DNA of 64,000 nucleotides. It comes from Streptomyces griseoflavus. Lineage in GTDB: Bacteria; Actinomycetota; Actinomycetes; Streptomycetales; Streptomycetaceae. Both the position numbers and the translations under genes were made by a program. Every line of letters starts with the position of its first letter. Position 1 is the first letter of the stretch. The notes below the pieces were generated by a model. It was not told the origin of the DNA. It made no database searches and worked only from the letters and a program-made list of their open reading frames with translations. Location: NCBI RefSeq assembly GCF_014649995.1, contig NZ_BMUC01000009.1, positions 114,094-178,093 of the forward strand, read 5' to 3'. Shown here one piece after another: positions 44,183 to 51,760 of the stretch.

Positions 44183-44856
44183 ACGCCGAGACCTTCAACT
44201 CCCTGTACGAGGTCGGTGTTCCGGTGTTCGCATACCCGGGTTGCCGGCCGGAGGACGACCGGAACGCAACCCGACTCGTCACCCGCACCCGCACCAAGGC
44301 CCAGACGTCGGCCAGCGGCGACGCCGTGGTCTGGGTCGACGGTGAGGGCTCCTACATCTGCCTCACCCACGTGGACCCGGTGCCGGAGAGCGTGTGGCAG
44401 GTCGCGAAGAAGCTCGAGGAGACGGAATCCGCCGCGCCCGTCCTGCCGGTGCCGGTTGGCGACCAGCCCCAACCGCTCGACGACCAGCGGCTCGCGCAGG
44501 ACTTGGCCGCCTACGAGGGTCACCCAGACCTCGGGTTCGCCTGCTGCACGGCGCACGCCGTCGCCGACCACGTGCCCGCACTGCTGGCGGAGGTGGAGCT
44601 TCTGCGTGGCCAGCAGGCGAAGGACGACGCCGAGTACGAGAAGGCCACCGCCGAACTCGACGCCGCGAGGGCTCGGATCGCCGAGCTGGAGCGCCCGGCC
44701 ATTGAGGCGAAGCGCAATGAGGTCCGCAACTCCTTCACCGAGCTGGCTGCCGCCGCCCACGAGGACCGCGACTACGAGGGCGCCTTCAGCCTCGAATGCC
44801 AGCTCCGTGAGCGCGAGGAGCAGTGGAAGCACGAGGACGAGGAGGCGGCCCGATGA
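44179..44856 (+). CDS. Hypothetical phage protein with coiled coil
   Basis: A 225-residue protein. The N-terminal half contains FAYPGCRPEDDRN and YICLTHVDPV, the centre has LGFACCTAHAVADHVP, and residues about 135-222 form a long Ala/Glu/Leu-rich helix likely to be a coiled coil. No family recognised. GTG/ATG overlap with flanking genes. Confidence 0.55.
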   Translation: MNAETFNSLYEVGVPVFAYPGCRPEDDRNATRLVTRTRTKAQTSASGDAVVWVDGEGSYICLTHVDPVPESVWQVAKKLEETESAAPVLPVPVGDQPQPLDDQRLAQDLAAYEGHPDLGFACCTAHAVADHVPALLAEVELLRGQQAKDDAEYEKATAELDAARARIAELERPAIEAKRNEVRNSFTELAAAAHEDRDYEGAFSLECQLREREEQWKHEDEEAAR

Positions 44857-45008
44857 CCCGCCGGATCGCCGATTTGGACGTGCCGCTGTCGACGCTGCAG
44901 GAGCAGGTCGCCGATCTCGTCGCCCGGCAGCGCGAGGAGCAGGCCGACCGGTCCGCGAAGCGGCTCCGCGAGTTCCTCGCCCCCACCACCATCGAGGAGG
45001 ACCAGTGA
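44853..45008 (+). CDS. Small hypothetical phage protein (51 aa)
   Basis: A 51-residue helical, charged protein (LQEQVADLVARQREEQADRS). ATG 44853 overlaps the previous stop and its TGA overlaps the next GTG, supporting real translation in this chain. Function unknown. Confidence 0.5.
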   Translation: MTRRIADLDVPLSTLQEQVADLVARQREEQADRSAKRLREFLAPTTIEEDQ

Positions 45009-45253
45009 GCGCCTACCTGTACGGGCCGATAGCTCTCGACCTGTCTGACGGCCCGGTCAAGGCCGTGTACGGGCGTGACGAGCAGGGCCGGCCGTTCGCC
45101 CGCCTTGTGTTCGGTGAGGGCAGCCAGCAGGTCACCGTCAGCGTCACCCACACCCCGCCCGACACGCTCACCCAACTCCAGGAAGCGATCGCGCAGATCA
45201 CGGCCTGGACGCGGCGGCAGGAGCAGATCAAGTCGCTGCCGGTGGTGGCGTGA
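45005..45253 (+). CDS. Small hypothetical phage protein (82 aa)
   Basis: An 82-residue protein with alternating strands (LYGPIALDLSDGPVKAVYG; ARLVFGEGSQQVTVSVTH) and a C-terminal helix, a compact beta-sheet protein. GTG 45005. Unknown function. Confidence 0.55.
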   Translation: MSAYLYGPIALDLSDGPVKAVYGRDEQGRPFARLVFGEGSQQVTVSVTHTPPDTLTQLQEAIAQITAWTRRQEQIKSLPVVA

Positions 45254-45429
45254 TGGCCGCCCCGCTCCTGCCCGCGGACGTGGTCGAGTTCGCGCTCGCC
45301 CACCTGGACGCGGACGCCCGCCGCGAGTACGGCGACGACCAGACCGCGTGGATGCCCGGCGAGTGGCGGGAGCACCTCCTCGACCTGGACGCGGCCCGCC
45401 TCGACCCCGGATGGGTGATCACCACATGA
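45253..45429 (+). CDS. Small hypothetical phage protein (58 aa)
   Basis: A 58-residue frame, MAAPLLPADVVEFALAHLD then YGDDQTAWMPGEWREHLLDL; helical and acidic. The ATG overlaps the preceding TGA by one base, and its stop overlaps the next ATG, so it fits the coupled operon. Unknown function. Confidence 0.5.
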   Translation: MAAPLLPADVVEFALAHLDADARREYGDDQTAWMPGEWREHLLDLDAARLDPGWVITT

Positions 45430-45692
45430 GCACGTACCTGCACGACGGGATTGTCTTCGACCTGGGTGTCACCCACACCGACGTGACCGGCGTCGAGTGG
45501 CAGTGGTCCGGCGGCTACAACGCTGCCGGCGAGCCGCTGATGGGGGCTCCGGAGCGCGGCAGCGTCCTCCTCCGCGACGCCCTCGTGTCCCTCCCGGACT
45601 TGTACCGGTGGCACGGGCCGCTCATCCCGACCCCCCGCCGGGCGACCGCCGCCCTCTACCGGCACGTCCTCACCACGGCGGTCACCGCATGA
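45426..45692 (+). CDS. Small hypothetical phage protein (88 aa)
   Basis: An 88-residue protein (HDGIVFDLGVTHTDVTGVEW; ALVSLPDLYRWHGPLIPTP), probably beta-rich. Its opening resembles that of the 45005 gene product (YLYGPIALDL versus YLHDGIVFDL), so the two may be distant paralogues. Unknown function. Confidence 0.55.
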   Translation: MSTYLHDGIVFDLGVTHTDVTGVEWQWSGGYNAAGEPLMGAPERGSVLLRDALVSLPDLYRWHGPLIPTPRRATAALYRHVLTTAVTA

Positions 45693-45826
45693 CCCCCACC
45701 GAACCCGCGGCCGACACTCCCCGCCGGCACGTACCCGCCTGGATCACCAACCCGGACCTCATCGCCGACATCGAGGCCGGACACATCGACATCGACGACG
45801 ACCTCACGGGGGACCGCAATGGCTGA
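45689..45826 (+). CDS. Small hypothetical phage protein (45 aa)
   Basis: A 45-residue acidic peptide with VPAWITNPDLIADIEAGHID. ATG 45689 overlaps the upstream stop and its own end overlaps the next gene by 8 bases. Unknown function. Confidence 0.45.
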   Translation: MTPTEPAADTPRRHVPAWITNPDLIADIEAGHIDIDDDLTGDRNG

Positions 45827-46121
45827 ACTGAAGGTAGAGATCGACGGCAAGTTGGTCCCGCTCAACGAGTGCGGGTGGATCGAGCGCCGCCCGTGCGGCT
45901 GCATCGTCGCCGCAGTCGTCGCGGTAGACGCCCCCGAACGCGAGGACGGCTGGGTGCTGGCGACCGCCGGACAGGCCCACCGGCACCTGAACCCGACGAA
46001 GCGCGACCGCGACCGCGCCACCAAGGCGGGCCTGCGTACCGAGCTGATCACCATGACGCACTACCGCAAGAACATCGGCGCCAACTGGGAGTGCGACCAG
46101 CACCAGAAGGCCACCGCGTGA
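45819..46121 (+). CDS. Hypothetical phage protein (100 aa)
   Basis: A 100-residue protein with CGWIERRPCGCIVAAVVAV near residue 18 and a C-terminal CDQH, perhaps a metal site. A basic stretch (NPTKRDRDRATKAG) lies between. I recall similar proteins in actinophage early regions, with unknown role. Confidence 0.5.
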   Translation: MAELKVEIDGKLVPLNECGWIERRPCGCIVAAVVAVDAPEREDGWVLATAGQAHRHLNPTKRDRDRATKAGLRTELITMTHYRKNIGANWECDQHQKATA

Positions 46122-46219
46122 CCGTCGTGGCGGTGTTCCTTCTCGCCGCCACGACCTTCCTCCTCCTCTTCGGCACAGCCATCTCCACCCGCATCCGAGC
46201 CTGCAAGGAGCAGCCGTGA
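46118..46219 (+). CDS. Single-span mini membrane protein (33 aa)
   Basis: A 33-residue frame: one hydrophobic segment (VAVFLLAATTFLLLFGTAIS) and a basic end (RIRACKEQP). GTG 46118 and TGA 46217-46219 overlap both neighbours by 4 bp. A similar mini membrane protein is encoded at 51360. Confidence 0.5.
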   Translation: MTVVAVFLLAATTFLLLFGTAISTRIRACKEQP

Positions 46220-46689
46220 GCCTCACCGACCTGATCCCCGCCCTCAAAGGCCACGGCCGGCGCCGCGCCATCGACAAGGTTGAGGAGCTCCGCGCAGAGA
46301 ACCGGCGCATCCTCACCCTCCTCGCCGGGGCCGACGACGCGTTCGCTCTCCTCCACCAGCAGCTCGCCGACACCGCGGCCAAGCAGGCCGACGCGGAAAT
46401 GGTCGTCGTCTGCCAGCAGGCCGACATCGACGACCTGCGTGCCGAGAACGACGGACTCCGCGACCAGCTCGCCGCCCTGCGCATCAAGTTCGGCCCCCAG
46501 CTCGCCGCCGAAGCCAACGCCAACGCGATCACCGTGCCGCCCGCCATCCGGCCCGTCGACGGGCCGGAAGACGAAGCGACCGCACCCATCGACGTCAAAC
46601 CGCTTTGGGCTGCGCTCGGTATCGGACCCGTCACCGACCCCGGCCGGATCGGACCCGACGACGACACCCAGCCCATCCCGGCCGCCTGA
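46216..46689 (+). CDS. Coiled-coil phage protein
   Basis: A 157-residue protein with a central heptad-rich helix (about 20-95: KVEELRAENRRILTLL, then IDDLRAENDGLRDQLAAL) and a disordered Pro/Asp-rich C-terminus. Probably an oligomeric cytoplasmic protein of unknown role. GTG start overlapping the mini membrane gene. Confidence 0.55.
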   Translation: MSLTDLIPALKGHGRRRAIDKVEELRAENRRILTLLAGADDAFALLHQQLADTAAKQADAEMVVVCQQADIDDLRAENDGLRDQLAALRIKFGPQLAAEANANAITVPPAIRPVDGPEDEATAPIDVKPLWAALGIGPVTDPGRIGPDDDTQPIPAA

Positions 46690-46691
46690 CT

Positions 46692-46728
46692 GCCGCCCGC
46701 GCCGGATGACACCGGCCGGCCGGGCGGC
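46692..46728 (+). terminator. Candidate intergenic hairpin
   Basis: GCCGCCCG (46692-46699) pairs with CGGGCGGC (46721-46728); inner bases GCCGG and CCGGC can extend the stem with bulges. It lies just after the coiled-coil gene in a 111-base gap, so terminator or attenuator function is possible. Confidence 0.35.
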
Positions 46729-46800
46729 GCACCAAGAAGAAACCCCCGGACGCAGCAACCGCCCGGGGATTCCACCACCAGCATCCCACGGAGGGATTCC

Positions 46801-47328
46801 ATGACCACGACCACCACCTACACGATGCTCGGCCGCCACGGCGAGAAGTATGAGATCCCGGACGCCATCCAGGTCGCCCTGGGACTCGTTGTCTTCCGCC
46901 TCCCCGAGGGCCTGGCCCTCAACAACCCGGCCCGCTGGAACATCGGGCACCACTCCGGCCGCGTCCTCGCCGAAGCGCTCCGTCGAGAGGACGCCATCGC
47001 GGGCGCCGAACTCATCGCCAGCCTCCACGACTGGACGAAGGACGTCGCCGCCCTCCGCGAGGAGATCGACGAGGACGCTGTCGTCATCAAGCTCAGCCGC
47101 CACTGGTGCGAGCCCGTCAACAGCAACTACCTGCGCGGGGACGTCAGCCGGAACGGGATCTACACCGACGCCGACATCGAGGCCGCGGCCGCCGAGTACA
47201 AGGCCGACGACATGAACGCCTTGGAGATCGTCACGGCGATGTCGCACACCGTGCCTTGGTCGGGCCTGGACACCGACGACTTCAACGAGGCGAGCAGCAA
47301 GGTCATCGCGGCGGCGGGAGCGAAGTGA
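46801..47328 (+). CDS. Hypothetical phage protein (175 aa)
   Basis: A 175-residue acidic protein; segments YTMLGRHGEKYEIPDAIQ, LSRHWCEPVNSNYLRGDVS and a helical end. No family recognised. ATG 46801 follows CGGAGGGATTCC after a 111-base gap, so it may start a new translational unit. The stop overlaps the next ATG by one base. Confidence 0.55.
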   Translation: MTTTTTYTMLGRHGEKYEIPDAIQVALGLVVFRLPEGLALNNPARWNIGHHSGRVLAEALRREDAIAGAELIASLHDWTKDVAALREEIDEDAVVIKLSRHWCEPVNSNYLRGDVSRNGIYTDADIEAAAAEYKADDMNALEIVTAMSHTVPWSGLDTDDFNEASSKVIAAAGAK

Positions 47329-47651
47329 TGGGCCTCTACCACTCCGTCGCCCTCGGCTACGGCTTCGAGATCCCCGCCGACACCGACATCGACGCCATCG
47401 ACCGGGCCTGCTTCGGCCAAGAGGACGGTCCGGACGGCGTCGGCTACATCGTCGTCGGCGACCGCGACCAGCTGCTCATCGTCACCCGCCACACCAAGGC
47501 GGTCGAGAACACGGTCACCCGCATCACCGCCGACATGGCCACCGCCGACGATCTGACCCGCTGGAACGTGGCGCTGCACGCCGCCGCCGCCCGCCTCGGC
47601 CTGGCCGACCACGAGCCGCCCGGCTGGCTGCTGATCCACAACTACCGCTGA
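47328..47651 (+). CDS. Hypothetical phage protein (107 aa)
   Basis: A 107-residue protein: LGYGFEIPADTDIDAIDRACFG, then VGYIVVGDRDQLLIVT, probably an alpha/beta fold. I recall similar proteins in Streptomyces phages, without known function. It is followed by a gap that holds two hairpins. Confidence 0.55.
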   Translation: MGLYHSVALGYGFEIPADTDIDAIDRACFGQEDGPDGVGYIVVGDRDQLLIVTRHTKAVENTVTRITADMATADDLTRWNVALHAAAARLGLADHEPPGWLLIHNYR

Positions 47652-47784
47652 CCCGCCGAAGACCGGCGGTCGCGTAGAGCCTCCCCCCTGCTCCGCGACC
47701 GCCACCCAGGGCCAGCGCCCCACACCACCTCCCCCCCCGGTTGGGGCGCTGGCCCACCCACCACCACACCCGAAAGCAGGAGAC
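47652..47784 (+). promoter_or_regulatory. Intergenic region with two hairpins
   Basis: The main element is a perfect 14-bp inverted repeat, GGGCCAGCGCCCCA (47709-47722) with TGGGGCGCTGGCCC (47742-47755), and a 19-base C-rich loop. Just upstream, GGCGGTCGCG (47666-47675) pairs imperfectly with CGCGACGCC near 47695-47703. One of the few long gaps in this operon; it likely contains a terminator or processing site between early sub-operons. Confidence 0.6.
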
Positions 47785-48117
47785 ATGACCGCCGAAACCA
47801 CTGCAATCCCCGCCGACGTTGCCGCGCACGTCCTCTTCCACTTCGGCCACCGCGGCATCCCCGCCGGCGACTGGCACGAAGACCTCATCACCCTCATCGC
47901 CCGCGCCGACATGACCAACAAGGCCAAACTCACCGCCGCGTTCCCCGACTACGCGGGCGCCGTCCTCATCGCCCAGTACGCCGACAACGGCGTCGCCGTG
48001 CTGAAGGACATCGCCGCCGGCCGCTGCACCCGCTGCAAGCACGACGACGGACCCATCACCCCGTCCGGCATGTGCGAGCCCTGCGCCGCACCGATGCCCC
48101 TGGACGGCGCCGCATGA
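47785..48117 (+). CDS. Hypothetical phage protein with C-terminal zinc ribbon
   Basis: A 110-residue protein: helical first part (VAAHVLFHFGHRGIPAGDW; LITLIARADMTNKAKL) and two Cys pairs at the end (CTRCKHDD and CEPC), a zinc-ribbon pattern. Function unknown. ATG 47785 with AGCAGGAG upstream; the stop overlaps the nuclease ATG. Confidence 0.55.
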   Translation: MTAETTAIPADVAAHVLFHFGHRGIPAGDWHEDLITLIARADMTNKAKLTAAFPDYAGAVLIAQYADNGVAVLKDIAAGRCTRCKHDDGPITPSGMCEPCAAPMPLDGAA

Positions 48118-48959
48118 CGGACCCCCGCCACGCCTTCGCCACCGACCACGGGCGCTACTACCGCGACCCGACCGGCGGCCCGGACCTCGTCTCCGTGACG
48201 AACGTTCTCTCCAGCGGCGTCGCCAAGTTCGCGCTCGTCCCCTGGGCCGTCAAGCTCACCGCCGAGTACTGCGTCGACAACCGGCTCGAGGTCGCCCGCC
48301 GGGCACTGAACGACCGCGAGCAGCTCCTCAAGGACATCAAGGCCGTCCACGTAGCCGCCCGCGACCGGGCCGCCGACCTCGGCACCCGCATCCACAACCG
48401 GGCCGAGAAGATGGCCCTCCTCGCCCCGTTCGAACCCGACCCGGAAGTCGACCCCTACGCCCGCCAGCTCACCCTGTTCTGGGAGCGCTGGGGCGTCGAC
48501 CTCGAGCAGGACATCATCGCCGCCGAGCTCACCTTCGTGCACCGCCGCCTCGGCTACGCCGGAACCGGCGACGTGATGATCCTGCTGCGCACAGGCTGGC
48601 GCCGCATCAAAGGCCGCCGCGTCAAGCAGCTCTGGCTCCTCGACTACAAGACCAGCGCCAAACGCCCGGCGTCCTCGGTCTACCCCGAGAACGCCATGCA
48701 GCTTGCCGCCCTCCGGTACGCGGAGTGTGTCCTGCTGCCCGACGACACCGACGGCAACGTGCCGCGCATACAGCGCACCGGAGTCCTCAACCTCCGCCAG
48801 CGCTCCCACGCCCTGGTCCCCATGCCCGGCAACCGCCGCACCTTCCGCGCCTTCCGCGGCGCGCTGGAGACCACCAAGTGGCTGCACGCCGCCCCCACCA
48901 CCTACCCCGCGCTCCTGCCCCCGGCAGCCGAAGCGCAGCCGACCCGAAAGGCAGCCTGA
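48114..48959 (+). CDS. PD-(D/E)XK nuclease (Cas4/RecB-like exonuclease)
   Basis: A 281-residue nuclease. RecB-family landmarks: LGTRIHNRAE (His94), GTGDVMILL (Asp153) and WLLDYKTS (Asp177-x-Lys179), then ENAMQLAALRY with the conserved Gln196 and Tyr. Together they form the metal-binding active site. Phage members process DNA ends for recombination or replication. It stands immediately before the gp3-like recombination protein, suggesting a joint role. Confidence 0.85.
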   Translation: MTDPRHAFATDHGRYYRDPTGGPDLVSVTNVLSSGVAKFALVPWAVKLTAEYCVDNRLEVARRALNDREQLLKDIKAVHVAARDRAADLGTRIHNRAEKMALLAPFEPDPEVDPYARQLTLFWERWGVDLEQDIIAAELTFVHRRLGYAGTGDVMILLRTGWRRIKGRRVKQLWLLDYKTSAKRPASSVYPENAMQLAALRYAECVLLPDDTDGNVPRIQRTGVLNLRQRSHALVPMPGNRRTFRAFRGALETTKWLHAAPTTYPALLPPAAEAQPTRKAA

Positions 48960-48961
48960 CC

Positions 48962-49927
48962 ATGGGCTCCCGACTCCTCAACATCCAGCGCCGCGCCGCC
49001 GAACACGGCCGCCTCCGCACCGGATACACCCAGGGCAAGCGGCCCATGCGGTCCGCGACCTGGGTCGTCACCTCCCACTCCGAAGAACACGTCCGCAAGG
49101 CCGCCGGACTGTGGGGCGGCGAGCCGGAGCAGTGGACGCCGCTCAACTCGACCATCACTCAGTGGCGCGTCATCACGAAGGCGTCCGCGGTCGAGGCGCT
49201 GATCACACCCGGGGACCCGCTTAACCAGTACAACGAGCTGTGGTCGGCGGGCGGCTGCCAGCGCCGCTGCGACGGCGAGACCGAACTGCTGTCCCGCCAG
49301 CCGTGCCTGTGCGCCCGCCAGTTCGGCGAGGACTGGCACACCCAGCCCAAGGGCCGCGTCTGCTCCGCGACCTCCCGTCTGAACGTCATGCTGCCGGACC
49401 TGTCCGGCATGGGCATGTGGCGGGCCGAGACCCATTCCTTCTACGCCGCGTCCGAGTGGGGCGGAATGGTCGACATGGTCCTCGCCGGCACGAACGGGCA
49501 GGGTTTCGTCCCGGTGACGCTGAGGATCGAGCCGCGGCAGGCCGTCCGCGACGGGCAGACGAAGAAGTTCCCGGTCGTCGTGGTCGAGTTGCGCGGCATG
49601 ACTCCGCGGCAGGCGCTGGCCGGGCCGATGACTGCGGCGACCGCGCTGGACCCGGCGGCTGGCGGTCAGGCTGTGGCCGCGATCGAGGCGCCGAAGGGCC
49701 GCGACTGGATCGCTGAGGCACAGGGCGCACTCACCTCGGACGACGTCCGCGACCTGTGGATGGAGGCCCGCCAGGAGGGTGTCGTCCACCCCAAGGGCAC
49801 CGACCCGCTGTCCAAGCAGCTCACGGCGATCGCCGCAGAGAAGGACGCCGAGCACCAACAGGCGCACAGCTCCAACGAGAAGCAGCCCGACGAGGACGGC
49901 GCCTACGAGGCCGAGCTCGTCGACTAG
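48962..49927 (+). CDS. gp3-like recombination directionality factor family protein
   Basis: A 321-residue protein resembling phiC31 gp3, the factor that switches a serine integrase to excision. Matching features are the start RLLNIQRRAAEHGRLR, AAGLWGGEPEQW, the segment QYNELWSAGGCQRRCDG with Cys99/Cys103/Cys115/Cys117 (likely zinc site), and the middle MTPRQALAGP region. The last 40 residues are acidic and disordered. This element has a tyrosine integrase, so the protein may instead serve replication or recombination together with the PD-(D/E)XK nuclease. ATG 48962 lies 2 bases after the nuclease stop. Confidence 0.75.
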   Translation: MGSRLLNIQRRAAEHGRLRTGYTQGKRPMRSATWVVTSHSEEHVRKAAGLWGGEPEQWTPLNSTITQWRVITKASAVEALITPGDPLNQYNELWSAGGCQRRCDGETELLSRQPCLCARQFGEDWHTQPKGRVCSATSRLNVMLPDLSGMGMWRAETHSFYAASEWGGMVDMVLAGTNGQGFVPVTLRIEPRQAVRDGQTKKFPVVVVELRGMTPRQALAGPMTAATALDPAAGGQAVAAIEAPKGRDWIAEAQGALTSDDVRDLWMEARQEGVVHPKGTDPLSKQLTAIAAEKDAEHQQAHSSNEKQPDEDGAYEAELVD

Positions 49928-49943
49928 CCCGCACACACCGGAA

Positions 49944-49970
49944 GCCGCCCCGCGGGCTATGCGGGGCGGC
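49944..49970 (+). terminator. Terminator hairpin after the gp3-like gene
   Basis: A perfect 10-bp stem GCCGCCCCGC (49944-49953) / GCGGGGCGGC (49961-49970) with a 7-base loop, 16 bases after the stop codon and before the next ribosome site. Confidence 0.65.
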
Positions 49971-49990
49971 TCCAGGACCAGGAGACCACC

Positions 49991-50356
49991 ATGACACAGC
50001 TCCAGTTCCCGATGCCCGTCCCGGGCACCGTGTCCCCGGCCGCCGGCGAGGCCGCGAAGGCGGACGGCATCGCCCGCGCCACGGCGAACACCGCCCCGGA
50101 TTGGGCGACCGCCTGCCGCAAAGCGATAGAGCTCATGGCCCGCCGCAGCCAGCCCTTCCAAGCCGCCGACCTCATCGCCGAAGGACTCGTCGATGAACCC
50201 GACCACCCTGCCCGCTGGGGCGCCGCGTTCAACAACGCCGCCCGCGCCGGAGTCATCGAGGCAGCCGGCTACGTCCGGTCGAAGCGGGCCACCGTCCATG
50301 GCTCCATCTGCAAGCAGTGGACCGGCACCGCCGACTTCCGGAGGGCCGCCGCGTGA
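49991..50356 (+). CDS. Hypothetical phage protein, winged-helix-like
   Basis: A 121-residue protein: CRKAIELMARRSQPFQAADLIAEGL, then RWGAAFNNAARAGVIEAAGYVRS. The order helix-helix-strand with R-(A/S)-x-x-x-G-x-I resembles winged-helix DNA-binding proteins of actinophages. GGAGACC upstream. It overlaps the methyltransferase GTG by 4 bp. Confidence 0.6.
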   Translation: MTQLQFPMPVPGTVSPAAGEAAKADGIARATANTAPDWATACRKAIELMARRSQPFQAADLIAEGLVDEPDHPARWGAAFNNAARAGVIEAAGYVRSKRATVHGSICKQWTGTADFRRAAA

Positions 50357-51363
50357 AGCTCACCGACGACCTCCTCACCGTGCTGACAACCCGCGTCGAG
50401 ACCGACGGCACCCACCTGGTGCTGACCGGCCCGCGCATGGAGCCGCGCCTGTACCAGCGCGTCAACGAGGTACTGGAAGCGGTCGGCGGCCGATGGACCA
50501 CCGGCGTGCAGGCCCATGTCTTCCCCGTCGACGCCGCCCAGGCGCTCGCCCCCGTCCTGACCACCGGGCAGGTGGTGACGCTGCGGGAGAAGCGCCAGAG
50601 CGCCCAGTACTTCCCCACCCCGAACGCGGTCGTCCAGCGGGTCATCGGCCTCGCCGCGATCGAGCCGGGCATGGAAGTTCTCGAGCCGTCGGCCGGCTCC
50701 GGAGCCATCGCCACCGCGGCAGCCGAGCGGGGCGCAACCGTGGACTGCATCGAGCAGGACCCCGGCTACGCGGCCATCCTCGCCGAGGCTGGGTGCGCGC
50801 GGACGCTCACGGTCGCGGACTTCCTCACCGTGCCCGCCGAGCCCCGCTACGACCGGGTGGTGATGAACCCGCCGTTCACCCGCGGCACCGACATGGCGCA
50901 CGTCGAGCACGCTCTCCGGTTCCTCAAGCCCGACGGGCTGCTGGTGTCGGTCATGTCGTGGGCGGTCACCGAGGCCACCAGGAAGACGGCTAAGTTCCGT
51001 GCCCTCGTCGAAGCCCGCGGCGGAAGCGTCGAAGCCATCGCCGCGGGCGCGTTCAAGGAATCCGGCACCGACATTCCCACCGTCATCGTCACGATCCCCG
51101 CCACCCGGCCCGCCGACGCCCAGCCGACGGTCTGGCCGAGCCGAGAAGCGCACGCCACGCCGGAGCCCGAGTTCCAGGACCCGGCAGAGATCGCCCGCGA
51201 GATCGCCGACCACCTCCGGGAAGCCACCCGAATCATGGACGACCTCGCCCGCGACCTGGCACTCCCGATCAGCCGAGTCGAGCAGACCGCCACGGCGGAC
51301 GTGCTCAACCTGCCCGCCCCGCGCGAAGAACAGCTCACCTTCGACATCGGGGAGGCGTCATGA
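50353..51363 (+). CDS. DNA N6-adenine methyltransferase
   Basis: A 336-residue SAM-dependent DNA methyltransferase. Motif I is LEPSAGSGAIA (residues 110-120), preceded by QYFPTPNAVVQRVI (the FxTP motif X), and motif IV is VVMNPPFTRG with NPPF at 172-175, which marks adenine-N6 or cytosine-N4 target specificity. The C-terminal 90 residues are extra and helical. No restriction enzyme is adjacent; an orphan phage enzyme would protect its own DNA. GTG 50353 start. Confidence 0.85.
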   Translation: MKLTDDLLTVLTTRVETDGTHLVLTGPRMEPRLYQRVNEVLEAVGGRWTTGVQAHVFPVDAAQALAPVLTTGQVVTLREKRQSAQYFPTPNAVVQRVIGLAAIEPGMEVLEPSAGSGAIATAAAERGATVDCIEQDPGYAAILAEAGCARTLTVADFLTVPAEPRYDRVVMNPPFTRGTDMAHVEHALRFLKPDGLLVSVMSWAVTEATRKTAKFRALVEARGGSVEAIAAGAFKESGTDIPTVIVTIPATRPADAQPTVWPSREAHATPEPEFQDPAEIAREIADHLREATRIMDDLARDLALPISRVEQTATADVLNLPAPREEQLTFDIGEAS

Positions 51364-51461
51364 CCGCCGCCCTGTTCCTCGCCGTCTTCGGCTTCACCGT
51401 CGGTCTCGCCGCCGTCGCCTTCGCCCTCATCACCCGACCTGCCCGACGGAGCACCCGATGA
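51360..51461 (+). CDS. Single-span mini membrane protein (33 aa)
   Basis: A 33-residue frame with one membrane segment (AALFLAVFGFTVGLAAVAFA) and a basic end (RPARRSTR). Start and stop overlap the flanking genes by 4 bp each, which argues that it is translated. Same length and layout as the product at 46118. Confidence 0.5.
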   Translation: MTAALFLAVFGFTVGLAAVAFALITRPARRSTR

Positions 51462-51760
51462 CCCTCGACCACTACGCGGCGATCATCACCGCCGGCGCCT
51501 GGATCGACCAGCAGATCGCCATGTACGGGCCCGGCCTCGCATTGACCGCCGTCCTGATCGCCATCGCCTGGACCTGCTCCCGCATCCGCTCCTGGCGAGA
51601 ACGACGCCGCGACGCCCGCGACTGGCGGGCCCGACTCCGCACCGAACTCGCCGCCGCAGAAGCCGCCGCCGACGACGACACACAGCCCGGCATAGACGAC
51701 GACCTCCTCGCCCACTGCTGGGACGCCTGGAAAGCCCAACCCCGGAAGGAGAAGCCGTGA
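51458..51760 (+). CDS. Small membrane protein with basic/acidic tail
   Basis: A 100-residue protein: a hydrophobic helix near 24-42 (GLALTAVLIAIAWTCSRI), then an arginine-rich stretch (WRERRRDARDWRARLR) and an acidic end. One membrane span with a cytoplasmic tail is likely. Unknown function. Confidence 0.5.
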   Translation: MTLDHYAAIITAGAWIDQQIAMYGPGLALTAVLIAIAWTCSRIRSWRERRRDARDWRARLRTELAAAEAAADDDTQPGIDDDLLAHCWDAWKAQPRKEKP

